From Synaphobranchus kaupii (Eukaryota > Chordata > Actinopteri > Anguilliformes > Synaphobranchidae): a stretch of DNA of 64,000 bases. This document shows, in pieces, positions 1-42,000 of the stretch (positions within the stretch are counted from its first letter, which is position 1; every line of letters begins with the position of its first letter). The stretch lies in NCBI GenBank assembly GCA_029718625.1, contig CM056389.1, forward strand, positions 15,834,452-15,898,451, read 5' to 3'. A program made the translations under genes and the position numbers. The notes under the pieces are model-generated. The model searched no databases. It had not been told where the DNA came from and saw only the letters and a list, made by a program, of their open reading frames with translations.

Positions 1-161
1 TGAGAGAGACAGAAAGAGTGATTCTACTGGTCAAACAGGTGCATTCAATAAATCTATGTGTGGGTGGGTTTAACTGAGTCAATCTGTGGGATGTGCTAAC
101 TAGGCTAATTTGTGAGTAAATTCGGGGGTGGGTTTAATCAGGTTAAAGTCAGAGGAAATTA

Positions 162-4470
<4,309 letters not shown>

Positions 4471-5827
4471 CCAGCTCCTGAAACCAGTTTACAGACAAGC
4501 GCGTCAGTCCTGCCAGCCACAGACAACGCAACTACCGACAAGAGCCAGTCATCCTGTCAAGCTTTCTATATGGGGCAAGGGCGGGGCACGGTCGCCTACT
4601 ATGTCAACGGCAAATAGCCTACCAGGCGAAATGTGCCTGCACTATATTTTCAAATTGTCTTGTAGCCTACTATTAAACTGATATGGTGGCACCTCAAAGG
4701 GCTTGGCTTAATAACGACGTAAGCAAGTTCTTGTTTTCACTTCTGCAATAGCCTATAAGCAGGCTATTAAGCTACAAGGCTTTCCGTTATTTTTGGGCTC
4801 TTGCGCAGTTGATTTAACTAATGTTTGAATCAGATTGAAGCACATTGATGAGATGCGCGTCTTGGTCGGGTCTTATGACAGTTTGTCCATTCATGCTGTT
4901 TTCGGAAACAATGACCCACTCTGTGCTACTCATTTAGTCACGTCGCAATGCTCACCTTAAGATATGAGAGGAATCACTGTTCATAAACTCATCATCGGTC
5001 TTCTTTGTGTAGATGATCGGCAGCTACAGGGAAGTAGTAGCCTAAACTCCACAGGAGTTCCTAGTATTGGTTCCTCTCCAGGGCTGCTCCCATATTTACC
5101 ATTTTAGAGTGCCAACGATGTAGGCTATCACTGTCGGATAATTGTCCAAAAGCCTTCAAGCATCTCGGTAGCATGGGTTTTTATTTTATTTTATTATTAT
5201 TATTTTGTTAAATAGGGCCTATAACAAGACTGGTTTTTAAACTGTAATTAAGAAATGACAAACGTAGGCTAGGCAGTAAAACTCACTAAACAGTAGCTAG
5301 CCCAATTTATTAAGGTAGATATTTATTATTTAAAAAAAAAAAAACTTTTAAGTTTTGATACAATGTTTCTTATAATTCAAACTAGCTTAGTTATCTCGGA
5401 ACAGACGGAACTTCTGCAAGTGCTGCGTCAAACGTACTGATCTGGAGAGACTAATATTTATTGCCGGGTGTTAGATTAGATTTTTTGCCTTTTCCCTGTT
5501 TTAAACTCAGACTAAATAACGTCCAGTTCCGCTCAAATATAGACAGAAGGAATTACTAGCACTAGATAAAGAGATCTAACCTGTGCTCACAGTCAGCTAA
5601 GTACGAATACCTAGCAAGCGACGTTATAATTGGATAGCAAACTAGTCAGCCAGCTGTTCGTGTAAATGTGTGTGCGTGTTAATCTAGGCAACATTTTATA
5701 TTTTTACACAAGACAATATTTCCTAACAAACGGCAAAGCAAGCAACAATAGCCAGCTAGCTAAGAATGACACGTTTGAACTTTTGCTGGCTAACCAGCCA
5801 GTAATCTAATTTAGGTAACTTACTTAC
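4471..5827 (-). other. FAM118B 5'UTR and putative 5'UTR intron
   Basis: The first coding exon begins at an acceptor (TTTCAG then GAGCTGGATGG) near 4481, so the leader is spliced. No further coding exon is visible up to 5827. The stretch is AT-rich with an AAT microsatellite-like run at 4118-4141 just downstream and poly-A at 5331-5344. Confidence 0.5.
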
Positions 5828-6100
5828 CACCCACAAACTCCGACAATGGCTTCTGTTCTTTACGCTGAAATAACGATCTTCTTGTATAAGGACTTTGTTT
5901 AATTTTTGTTTTAGCTATTTCGGCTATTGCATCTTTTGCTGGTTAACAGATAGGCAACTCTTTCATTCGCTCCTGAGTCTATAGGCTACTAACAGAAATC
6001 CACTCGAAATCACGGAGCTCAATAAACACAACAGACCCAAGCCTGTTTCAGCAACGGGGTCCAGCAAAGGACAAACTAAACTAAACCAATAAACACCACG
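5828..6100 (-). promoter_or_regulatory. putative FAM118B leader exon and promoter
   Basis: On the minus strand a strong donor (GTGGGTG then GTAAGTAAG) ends a candidate non-coding exon at 5828. Upstream at 6070-6095 an ATTGG/CCAAT-type motif occurs. Assignment is by position only; no TATA box is evident. Confidence 0.4.
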
Positions 6101-6136
6101 ATTGAGTGACGTAGCTATATCTCAGGGAAATAGTTA

Positions 6137-6310
6137 GGCTGCGTCCCAATATTCTTCACTCCCCACCTCCTTTCCTCCACTCCCCCACTACCACTCCTCT
6201 CCTACCCGGAAGTACGTAAAACTGCCTGAATGTTTCGAGTACAAGTATTTGCATGTACAGTATACAAAGTACCTGACATTGCATTTTTTTAGTATTGAGA
6301 CGCAGGCTAT
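6137..6310. mobile_element. MITE with GCTGCGTCCCAATA termini
   Basis: The ends GGCTGCGTCCCAATATTC near 6138 and AGTATTGAGACGCAGGCT near 6310 are imperfect inverted repeats. No coding capacity. The family resembles common short fish DNA transposons; the superfamily is not determined. Confidence 0.5.
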
Positions 6311-6457
6311 GAAGCAGGATTACTGAGTTAGTTGGATAACTGCACCGAGTAAAATCCAGAACAGTTCTTTTTACTTCAGTCCGTGTTTAGATTTGGGAGG
6401 GTTTCCGAGTTTTACTCAATGCAGTCATTACTCAGTAATCCTGCTTCGTAGTATACC
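6306..6457. mobile_element. foldback MITE, AAGCAGGATTACT family, copy 1
   Basis: The ends are TATGAAGCAGGATTACTGAG and CTCAGTAATCCTGCTTCGTA, with near-palindromic interior GGATAACTGCACCGAGTAAA against TTTTACTCAATGCAG. Two more family members lie at 6539-6690 and 17700-17861. Confidence 0.8.
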
Positions 6458-6538
6458 AAAAGCAGACCCAAAACGGACCCTGAGCGGACTTCCGCCTAGG
6501 CAGTCCGCGCAGACCTGTCGCACAGATCTGGGGGGTAT

Positions 6539-6690
6539 ACTACGAAGCAGGATTACTTGGTTAGCTGGATAACTGCACTGAGTAAAAACCAAGAACTGCT
6601 TCTTTTTACTTGTTCGTGTTCCAGATTTGGGATGGTTCAGGGTTTTACTCGGAGCAGTTATCCAGCTAAGTAATCCTGCTTCATAGCATA
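6539..6690. mobile_element. foldback MITE, AAGCAGGATTACT family, copy 2
   Basis: Same family as 6306-6457: TACGAAGCAGGATTACTTGG at the left and AAGTAATCCTGCTTCATAGC at the right. An extra AGTAATCCTGCTTCG half-end follows at 6690-6705, suggesting a nested or truncated third terminus. Confidence 0.8.
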
Positions 6691-6705
6691 GTAATCCTGC
6701 TTCGC

Positions 6706-7475
6706 CCTGTTGTTTCACCTACAAGCGTACCTTCTGCGTACCATAATCTTCTTCCATGAAGTACGCAATTGTTGATTGCAATTTGTGTGCAAAAATGATA
6801 GGAAATGTAGTCTACCAAGGGGGGTACGCTCGACTATGAAAGGCAAAACCCTCCGCCCGCGTACGTGTCTGCTCCCAGTTTTAAACACTGCAATCACCTA
6901 TCGTAGCATGAACCGGCAGTTCAGCCCCTGAAATCACACTGCACAAGACTTTTTCGTTACACATAGATACTGCATAACGCTCCATTTTCACCTCTGCCAC
7001 TGTCATGGTTGTTAGTTCATATTACAATACATCTTTATACATCTAAATACTTTCTGAACCAAATCCTAATGGGTCCTAACAATAGTAATACAAACATTTG
7101 TAATGTAACGTGTGCGATTTGGAGGAAGTGTAAATAAATATACCAGCACAACCATGCAATATCACACTTGCAGATTAAAGTTTGATTGTAGCAAATAGAA
7201 CTTTAAATGGCTTTCCCTACAACCATCATTTACTTATTTTATAATGCCCCCCCCCCACTCCCCCCATTTACCAAACTGAAAAACTGAGTTACATCATTCA
7301 GTTTTTGTAGGGTCCACAAGGTAACCAGAAACACTTTTTTTTTTTTTTGCAGTTATTAGTATTAAAGACAATATGTTGCAAATGGAGGGGAAAGATGATT
7401 ACACATGTTTGTACCCACAATATGCTTGGTCACTAACAAAATGAACCAATAAAAAAAGGACAGAAAACACAACAC
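6706..7475. other. intergenic spacer between FAM118B and STT3A
   Basis: Nothing coding or conserved recognised. It contains a C-rich run near 7247-7266 and a T-run near 7336-7349. STT3A transcripts should end close to 7475. Confidence 0.5.
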
Positions 7476-7492
7476 CCAGTTTAATCCATTGG

Positions 7493-7498
7493 TTTATT
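7493..7498 (-). promoter_or_regulatory. STT3A polyadenylation signal AATAAA
   Basis: A minus-strand AATAAA sits about 300 bases after the STT3A stop codon at 7799-7801. It implies a short 3'UTR. Confidence 0.65.
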
Positions 7499-7798
7499 TG
7501 ACCACATCATCACTCCAGCCCACAACTGACAGAGTTGGACTCTTGGGCACTTTAAGCAGAAATCCATTCATTGGCATTAGATTTGAACAGTGATACTTTT
7601 CCCCCCTTCTTCCCCCAGACTAGACACCAAATGGAAACAAAATAAAAAATAGGAAACAAATCTCTTTCTGCAATTACAAACCGAAAGTATAAAAAGTATC
7701 GTCTTCTCTCTCTCTCGTGAGTTGCTCATCGCACGGGAAGGCCTTCAGTGCGGTGTGTGCCGAAAGGGCGTGTGTGTGTGTTTTGCGACGGGACAAAA

Positions 7799-23720
<15,922 letters not shown>

Positions 23721-24243
23721 GCCTTTTCTTATTCGTTGAACGGTTGTCAATCTATATTCGGCCGGGCGTGTCTCAAAGGTTAAGTCAAGTTTCTCGTGGC
23801 GATTAGGAATGACGTGTCCATAGCGCAGAACGTTAAACTGTGACAGATCTTATGAAATGTGATTGATACCCTTGAACAGATTCGATACGAATTGGACACA
23901 TAGTTGACTTTACAAATATACAAATTATACGTATTTGTGAAACGTATCCGTTATCTTGGAAACACAGTGCTGAGCTTGGGAAATATAAGCAACTGTTACA
24001 GACAGCCCTCGCGACAGATTGCATACCGCGAACCTGTGACGAAAACATAAACAGTCCCAGATGTAGTGTATACTGACCACTTTTAATAAACGTGTAATAC
24101 TTTTACAAAAACTCACTCAGTTATTCATATGCATACATACAGTCACACTGTTTACACCGCCCACAAGAATGAAATACCTTTTAAAATACCCCCACTTCCA
24201 AGAACAGACCCTAGTTTGTCAAAGCTGGGTGATGGTGAGATTG
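23721..24243. other. intergenic spacer between STT3A and EI24
   Basis: No exon recognised. A minus-strand ATTAAA at about 24079-24084 could serve as a poly(A) signal for the unrecognised ORF at 24244-24630. Confidence 0.35.
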
Positions 24244-24630
24244 TCAGTGTAAGATAAGCAATTTTGGTGCTTTTGTGAGTCTGCATCCCACTTTCTGACC
24301 CAAGACAGAAACACTACTACTACTTTTCAGTGGTAAAACTGAATGTGAATTTTTCAGATGTGTTTCGAGCATGCTTCTAATTTGAACAAGCGTTTCAGGC
24401 GAGACACCGAAGGAGGTCAGAAAACGACATTGTGATTGTGTAAAGGCTTGTGGAAGTGAGTACTGAACTCTGAAGTACAGATTTTGCATTCCAGTACTTG
24501 CTTCTGGTTCAGAACACAGAAAACTGAACTGGTCAAGCAGTTTGACAGCATCCTTTTCAGCCAACGGTAGTGTCATAAATCTGCAGTTATCTGTTAAAAT
24601 ACTGAAAGATAACTGGCTTACAAGCAGCAA
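24244..24630 (-). CDS. unrecognised ORF or possible terminal exon
   Basis: A 128-codon open frame, or about 110 codons if it starts at the acceptor-like TATTTTAACAG near 24597-24607. I do not recognise the protein. It is mixed hydrophilic/hydrophobic with segments LPLAEKDAVKLLDQFSFLC and LTSFGVSPETLVQIRSMLE that look like amphipathic helices, and has no signal peptide or membrane segment. An ATTAAA lies about 160 bases after the stop. It is beyond the likely EI24 poly(A) signal at 24764, so it would be a separate transcript or an EI24 alternative end. It could also be chance. Confidence 0.3.
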   Translation of the reverse strand: MLLVSQLSFSILTDNCRFMTLPLAEKDAVKLLDQFSFLCSEPEASTGMQNLYFRVQYSLPQAFTQSQCRFLTSFGVSPETLVQIRSMLETHLKNSHSVLPLKSSSSVSVLGQKVGCRLTKAPKLLILH

Positions 24631-24763
24631 CTTCTACTCTAACTTCACAGACCCAGGACCCAATGTCCCAACTTGAGGGATGAATATACACACATCCTGA
24701 TAATTTTTTAATTCACTATCGCAGAACAGCCTAAGATCTTTGTTTGGGTTTTTTTTTTTGTAT

Positions 24764-24769
24764 TTTATT
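24764..24769 (-). promoter_or_regulatory. EI24 polyadenylation signal AATAAA
   Basis: Minus-strand AATAAA about 1.03 kb after the EI24 stop codon. No closer minus-strand AATAAA was found in the 3' region. Confidence 0.5.
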
Positions 24770-25798
24770 TATCCATTTTTATCGAGACACAATGTTCTGA
24801 AGACTAAAATGAGATTCTGCTCATTAAGCCATTTAAAAACCTCTCCCTTTCCAGTCAAGAGCCTCCTCCAGAACAGAACCGTTGATAAACTCGGTTAAAT
24901 AACTCCCTGAATTTATGGAGACATTTGCTGAAAAGAACAGGCCATTAAAATGTGTAGCAGCAGCTTGTTAGATTTAACAGAGAAGAGACAAACATTTTTC
25001 AATCACAGAAAAAAAAAGTCAAGCTACAAAAAAGACACCGGTGCTGTGCTCCTGCACGCAAGTCTATCCCTCAACAGTAAAAGGAGGACCTGCCTCACTT
25101 GCTGCAAGCTTTGATATATAGCTTTGTAAAGGAGCACTGATTTCAGTCTGTGCCCCCCCGCTGACTTGACTTAAAATCCATGGCTGTCTCGACAACGCAC
25201 TAACATAAATAAATGCCTTAATGTTTCCTGGGTTCAATTTGTTTTTGAGAAACATGACATCATTGATTTCTCCATCCTATCATGTACGGTCCCCGTGCAC
25301 TAACCGTGTATGAAGAATCAACTTGGGAGGCAGACCAGAAAACAGGTTAAAAACAAGAAAGGGATGGACATTTTGTTACAAAAAAAATAAATAAAAATCA
25401 AGGGAAAAGGGTGCATTTTTGTGTCTGTGAGGTGACATTTCCTCAGACAAATGGCACGTAATCTGTACAAAAAAAAAAATAAAATAGTTTGTATGACGGT
25501 ATGTTTCTGAGGCACAGAGCAATCCTATCCCATGCACAAATTAATCCCATACAAACATAATTCACATGAAACGTGTCCAGTTTCTTTGCATTACAGGTAT
25601 TAAAACAGACTATGCAGCAAAAAGGAAAAACTTCATTAACACTCCCACCGACTCACAAAAACAGTCAAATAAATAAAAAAATTTAAAATAAAGTGTAAAT
25701 CCATCCTGTTCGTCTGACGGGATCAGGGTGTGAAAGTTTCAGCGCTCCTTCCTGTGGAGTGCCTGCTTCCGGCATATTCCGGCATTCCCCGCGCGCCC

Positions 25799-35595
<9,797 letters not shown>

Positions 35596-36229
35596 TTCCT
35601 GGTCAGCTGCGGTGTCATCAACTATAGAAGGAAGGGGAGTTGGGGCTCTGGGAAGCACTCATGGTGGCGAGAGGAGAACCTAACAACCTGCAGTACAAAG
35701 GTGGGATGACAACATTACCAAGAGAAACCCGCTACCTGCTCTTACCCAACAGAACTTTAGCATGGCTCTCCAGTTACTGGAAGAATACTCCACCCAAAAT
35801 ATCTGCAAGTGTACAGCGCATGTTATGATACTATAACGTGTACTCCACACTTGACATGGGAATGTCGGGAAAATGATACTAAGAGATAAAAATAATATCA
35901 GCGACATACGTCTACCAAAATTGCACTAAAGAAATCACGATTACCATGGAAACATTCTGCCTGACTATGACGAGAAGAAAACCGAAAAAAAATAAAATTT
36001 AATCTTCCACTTCAAAAGCCAACGGGCCCCAATCCCCGCAGGCAGGGTACATTTTCCTGTATCTGAAAGGGACTGATAATGTGTTCCGAACAAGTCCCGA
36101 AGCATTGAATGACCCAGATGAACCAACGGTAGCAATATTTCAATTGGCAGTATATTTATGTTTTATACCTAGTTAATGCCTATCCGTTTAAATGGAGCCA
36201 CTTCATTTACTATGTTAGCTACCATTCTA

Positions 36230-36440
36230 AAATATGTTTGTCAGAATAACGTTACCCCCCAAGCATTGCTCTAACGTTAGCTAGTGAGCTACTCGAGTAT
36301 ACCCTCCCAGCATTTCTCTAACGTTAGCTAATGAGCTTCTCGAGAATATCCTCCAAGCATTTCTCTAACGTTAGCTAGTGGTAGCTACTCGAGTATACAC
36401 TCCTAGCATTTCTCTAACGTTAGCAAGCTAACGTGAGCCA
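36230..36440. repeat. tandem CTAACGTTAGCTAGTGAGCT repeat in the EI24 5' intron
   Basis: Four imperfect units of about 55-60 bp contain GCATTTCTCTAACGTTAGCT then GAGCTACTCGAGTATAC. The wider region 36200-37090 is rich in the palindrome-like AACGTTAGCTA word. Confidence 0.8.
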
Positions 36441-37136
36441 CACAAACACCGAGCTAATGTTAGCTACACTTCAAAGCCCCCAATTGTGTTCCACCAGCTA
36501 ACTTACATTGCTGTCTCCTCCTGAAGATTTGCGTACATAACATTGCTAGCTAGCCAAATACTAATGGCGTTAACAATGTATGTTGTCCATAGTTTAGACA
36601 TTAGTAAAATATTTAGCAAGTTAGAACGTTAGTTACCAAGCTAACGCACGCATACAGAAACGTTGAATCACAAGTTACACTAGCATGCAACTAGCCTTTT
36701 GAAATCTATAGCTAGCTAGCGACGTAAGTTAACCGTTACATATCTGTATTAAATAGCTAGCTGATAGATTAGCTAGTTATCTCAGTGTTAAGTGTTTGAC
36801 GGTTCAACTGGGAAGCTAATGTAGATATACATAGATAGCCACCCAACTAGTTGCAGGTCACAATTTCTATGGTGTGTGTGTATGGTCTTGCTAACGTTAC
36901 CTATCATCGCTTGTTAGCTAGCTACATACTCCACTTGTAATAACTGGGATAGTTAGCGTTAGCTAAACACAAGCCATCTGTGCTACAGAGTGCGGCGCTT
37001 GCTAAGCCAACTAACGTTATTAGCTATATCTAACGTTATTTAGCTAGCTAAATTCTAAATAATATCCGATAGCTTGCTAGTAGAGAATAGCATCAGTTAG
37101 GATACAATTCGAGTATCCCTGTTAGCCTCTTCTTAC

Positions 37137-37260
37137 CTCATACAGCTCCTTCCCTGGTATTCTCTGTTCACCTTGTTTGGCTTCTTGATTCACTCTTTAT
37201 TCACATTGACAACACGCAATACTGCTGAGCTCTCGGGCCCTGTTACAGTACACTAATGCA
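37137..37260 (-). promoter_or_regulatory. EI24 leader exon and promoter region
   Basis: A donor (GTATGAG then GTAAGAAG) ends a candidate non-coding exon at 37137, and an acceptor lies three bases before the ATG context at about 35598. The exon start should be near 37200-37260. No TATA box is apparent. The 1.5-kb intron in between contains no coding exon. Confidence 0.5.
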
Positions 37261-37680
37261 CTACGCATACCCTACGCTCAAACAGGATTGTGGGATATGT
37301 AGTAATCGGCTAAAAGAAAACACTTTGGCATAAAACATACTTTTTGACCTCTTAAAATCATTAGTGTTGTTGCTTCAGCAACACACTGCCTGTTCTCTTG
37401 CATGCTTCTTATCCTTGCGCCCAAATGTATGCGTGCTTCTCCTGACAGATATTCATTTGTCTTGTTCCCGTACAAAGCAGAATCTTTACTTGTTCCATTA
37501 TGCATAGACTACGAAGGAAGTTTATTGTCCTCCTCACAACGTTACTGTTTGTACAGCAAAACTAATGCTCAACCAAAGCCTGCAGTAAGCATTTGACTAA
37601 GTTCCATTGTTTTATCACAATCTCCTTATAGGCCAACAACAAAATGAATAGAACACCTGAATAATTCCACTATTTGTCAG

Positions 37681-37686
37681 TTTATT
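37681..37686 (-). promoter_or_regulatory. ILVBL polyadenylation signal AATAAA
   Basis: Minus-strand AATAAA about 1.35 kb after the ILVBL stop. If used, ILVBL transcripts end only about 400-500 bases upstream of the EI24 promoter. The 3'UTR (37687-39036) holds no other recognised feature. Confidence 0.5.
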
Positions 37687-39036
37687 TGAATGTCCATTTT
37701 ATCTCAGCAGCCAAACAGCTCAACCCCAAACTGTATATCCCTTTCTAAATCATTATTCCCTTTGGGTCCCTTAAAACATGGTAGAGGGCAAACTAATTGG
37801 TATATGAACACAGTGGTTAAAATAAAACAGAAAAAGTAAAAAAATCACTGGTGATATTGCTACTTTAGTCTTGTACCACCATGTTCCCTTAAAATTGTTC
37901 AAAATATAGTGTGGACAGGTAAATAAATGTTATATTACAGCTGTGCGTACCACAAATAGGCAACAAAAACAAAAGGCCTTATTTCCTGGTTCTCATTAGA
38001 CAAAATAGGACTTCATCTGCTTGTATGTTCGATAAGGAAATACAAATACAAATGAAGGTGCAAACCCAACAGGCCTACATTGCAAGTTTAAACTCAGGCA
38101 GTGACTCAGTTAATGCCATAATGTATTCTGTGCCCATTCAATTTAAGATTAAAACCTATGAATATGCATACCTTTTACACATTGGTTGAGTGTTACATTC
38201 AGCAATTAGAGGCACACTATTTTTAAAATAAACATACACCATCATATTAAATCAAATAACCAAATCAGGCATTCATCAGCAGCTCCACCCCTTTTGAACA
38301 TGTTGTTGATAGTTATTTTTAGACCTGTTCCCGATTTAGTTCATCATTAAATAACCTGTATGTTATTCTTCATAATGCTCAGCCTCATAATTAAGTAAAT
38401 ATCATCAACTAGCAAACGTAGTGATTAATTTTCAGTGTGCATCATTTAGACTTTCTCCAGATGAAGACTTGCATTATTACTAATTCATGTCATTTGAAAG
38501 TATCAGAATCATCTATCAGTCAAGGCCTTGGATTCATAAATCCTGTTTATCATTATAACTTTCCACATGATATTTTGGTCAACATTCTAATTGTTTTTGA
38601 CTTAATTTACAGTCAGTCACTAACCTTTCTCACACACTGTACCAACTCAAATTATACAATTTGTCTGCCTGGAAAATTTGATGAACTGAAATTATAGTGG
38701 AAACCTGTCGCAATTGCAGTCCATGCATGGATCAAATTTATATAAATCATCATTATTGATACACACCAGGAATAGATCTAAATAAAAGGAGGATTCAAAG
38801 CCATTTTTTTTGGAAGGCTGATCCACTATATGGATTTTTCCAAGGTTGGCAAAAAGCCTCTCTCCACTTCCTTCATTTGCTTGGGAAGAGCAGTACATCT
38901 AGGGGAATGTCAGTAAGCCAAGTGCTCTATTGTATCCACTGTGTATCGCAGCAGATCTTATGCTTTGGATTTCTAGACAGGAAGGTTGGCCACAGCTGCA
39001 CTCCGCTCAGATACTACCAGAGAGACCCCGGCACGT

Positions 39037-42000
39037 CTACACCGAGATGGAGCCCTCTCTGAAGTCGCTTTTCCCGATGAGGACGTTGAGCAACGTCGCC
39101 CTGCCCTCGCGGCTCTCCTGCTGGGCTTTGCAGATGATGTCGTCCAACCTGCCCTCGTCCTCTCGCCCAACCAGGTGGCCCTTGCCTCCGTAGCCATCGG
39201 CCACGATGTGGTAATCTAGACATGCGGAGTAACGGGAGAAAACATCCGTTAGATTCCCGTTGCTGAGAAAAAAGGCCTAGATTTGCGAAGGCAGACAGGC
39301 AGGCAGGCAGGCGTCTGGTTGGAAACCCTATATGAGACAGAGACACGTCTTACCTGAGAAGGCCAGCCCACAGGCCACATTGCTGCCAAGAATGGGGACC
39401 TGCTCCCTGGAGATCTGGCTCCAGCAGGCGTCATTCCCCACCAATGCAATGACTGGGGTCTGAGAGAGAAAGGAGAGAAATATTTACCGTGGATTCTCTC
39501 TGTCAAAGGCTGCCATTTCCCATCCCTTTGAACCAGACTCATGTATAATAACAATGCAATAAGTAGACTGATTCAATTAGGTCAGAGGTCTCTTGTCCTT
39601 GAAGAGCCGCAACGTCTTCGTCTTAAAATCCCAACTGACTCGGATGCGCGAGACCCGGCAAGGTGAGCGAACAGCTAAGTGTCAGGAAACAACGAAAACC
39701 CTGCCTGGCACAGCTGGAGCTGGAGCTGGCTGCAGGTAATGGTGAACACCACAGAATTAAGTAGGCAATGTGATGCAGCTCTTCGTTCACTGCAGAGGAA
39801 CAGCATTGACTCTACCTTGTGCCGAGTGAAGGTGTCAAATTCAGCAACGCTGTATCCCAGTGACCCGTCTCCATAGATGATCCATACCTAAAATAAAGCA
39901 CACCCAAAAAATATCATCCCTCATACAGTATCTAACTCACTCGCCAATCAACAATTTATAAATCGAAGGTGTGCAGCGCATAATGTTACTTTTCAAAATA
40001 CACATCAAAAGAGTAAAAACCTGGCGTCTTCTAACAATAACAACAATTTCGTACAATATAACATTTGTTTGGAAGCATTTTATATGAGAGAACAAATTCT
40101 TGTTCAACATAGCTGTTAATCAAGACCTTCAAAATACCCAATGTGCATTTTTTACAACAATGATTGGTCATATTTATTTTTTTGTTGGAAGGTCTTAAAA
40201 TATCACTGGAAATTCTCAAATATAGCCATCATTATCAGTAGAGTTACTTTTATGGCAGTCTATATATCCGGTGTACATACATGTGGGACAGTAATTTTCT
40301 CATTACACTTTTTACACTTCATTATAGTTTAATGTGATGAAACCAGACCTCTGAATCAGGACGGCAGAGTTTTGCGCCGAGAGCAAACCCTCCTCCAACA
40401 CCCAGAGTCCCAAAGGCACCTTTTGGGATGAAGGAAAACAGTACAATCAAGTATACTTAAGGTCAGTTCAGAGCTATAAGCCAGGGGTTCTCAATCCTGG
40501 TCCTGGGGGACCCCTGTGTATGCTGGCTTTCGTTGCAACCGCAGTTGCAATCCCAGAATTTTAACAAGCTGTTAATTTTTCTTAATTAGGTGCTTGTCAT
40601 GTTTGGAGGAATTATTCACCCTCTTAAGCCACATTATATCAGAAATAGCTATGGATGCCATGTAGAATAAACACCCCATGTTCACATTGTGCTATATTAT
40701 TTAAAAAAGATAAGAAAATTATTTAACAGATCCATTTAAAGACTGATTTGAATCAATAGGCTCCTAATTGGTGAAAGTGTGGACACATGGCCACTAAAAT
40801 TAACCATTTCGTAGATAATGAAGAATTCAAACACAAAGCAAATGATAACGAGCCAAACCTGCATTGTCTTAAGCTTAAAGAAAAAATTGAGTTAAACACA
40901 TGTGTTCAACAACCTAATTAGGAGCCTATTGATTCACTTCACTCTTTCATTTGAGTGAAAATACATTATTTTGTAACCTTTTCTTATGTAATTGTTGCAA
41001 TATAGCACAATAAGCACAATGTGAACATGGGGAGTTTGTTCTACATGGCATGCATAGCTATTTCTGACATAATGTGTCTTAAGTGGGCGAATAATTCCTC
41101 CAAACATGAAAAGCACCTAATTAAGAAAAATTAACAGCTTGTTAAAATTCTGGGATTGCAACTGCGGTTGCAACGAAAACCAGCATACACAGGGGTCCCC
41201 CAGGACCAGGATTGAGAACCCCTGCTATAAGCAATAGATAACAGGGTTCCATCTGTTATTTAAAAAGAAATGAGTTACGGATATGGGAATGCTCTTTGTC
41301 ATTTTTAGAGCTGGGGTCCTTTTCCATTCAGTGATCTCAGGATGTGAATCAATTAAATTGTTCAAGTCATTATAAACATGTAAAACTCAAACAGATACAA
41401 TACAAACAATGCAATGCTATGGGACTTTCTGAAGCTTGATATCTCAGAAGTATAGTATCTGCAGACAGAAAACTATGGGCCTGATTTACGAATAAAATCA
41501 CCAATGATTGGTCATGGTATTTGAAAGAATACCTAACCCGGACCACTTTGCTAGGACTAACCCGAGATAAGGAGGACTGGAGCACACAGAGGTCAGAGCA
41601 AAAAATAATTTAATGAGACTGACGTTTCGACGTCAATGACGTCTTCTTCAGAGTCAAAAGGAAATACAGACAACGCACCGGGAGGTATATAAATACCCTC
41701 CCATCAATCACACATAGTAAGGTGCGCATGTGTGGGACTAATAGATCTCGTCATTGATTCCACATACATAATGTTATATTCTTTAACAGGGTAGAGAGAA
41801 GACCAACACATGTCATAGGTAATTAAAATTAATAATTGTATCCTATTATGAGCATGGCATAAACAATATATAATGAAAATCAAATAGCCTATACACAAAT
41901 TACAAAAAACATGAAAGATTCAGAGACTCATTTAACCCATTGGGTTCCACACTATTAAGTGTATGTATCCAGTACGCCTCTCTGCGGAGCAATTGCTTAA

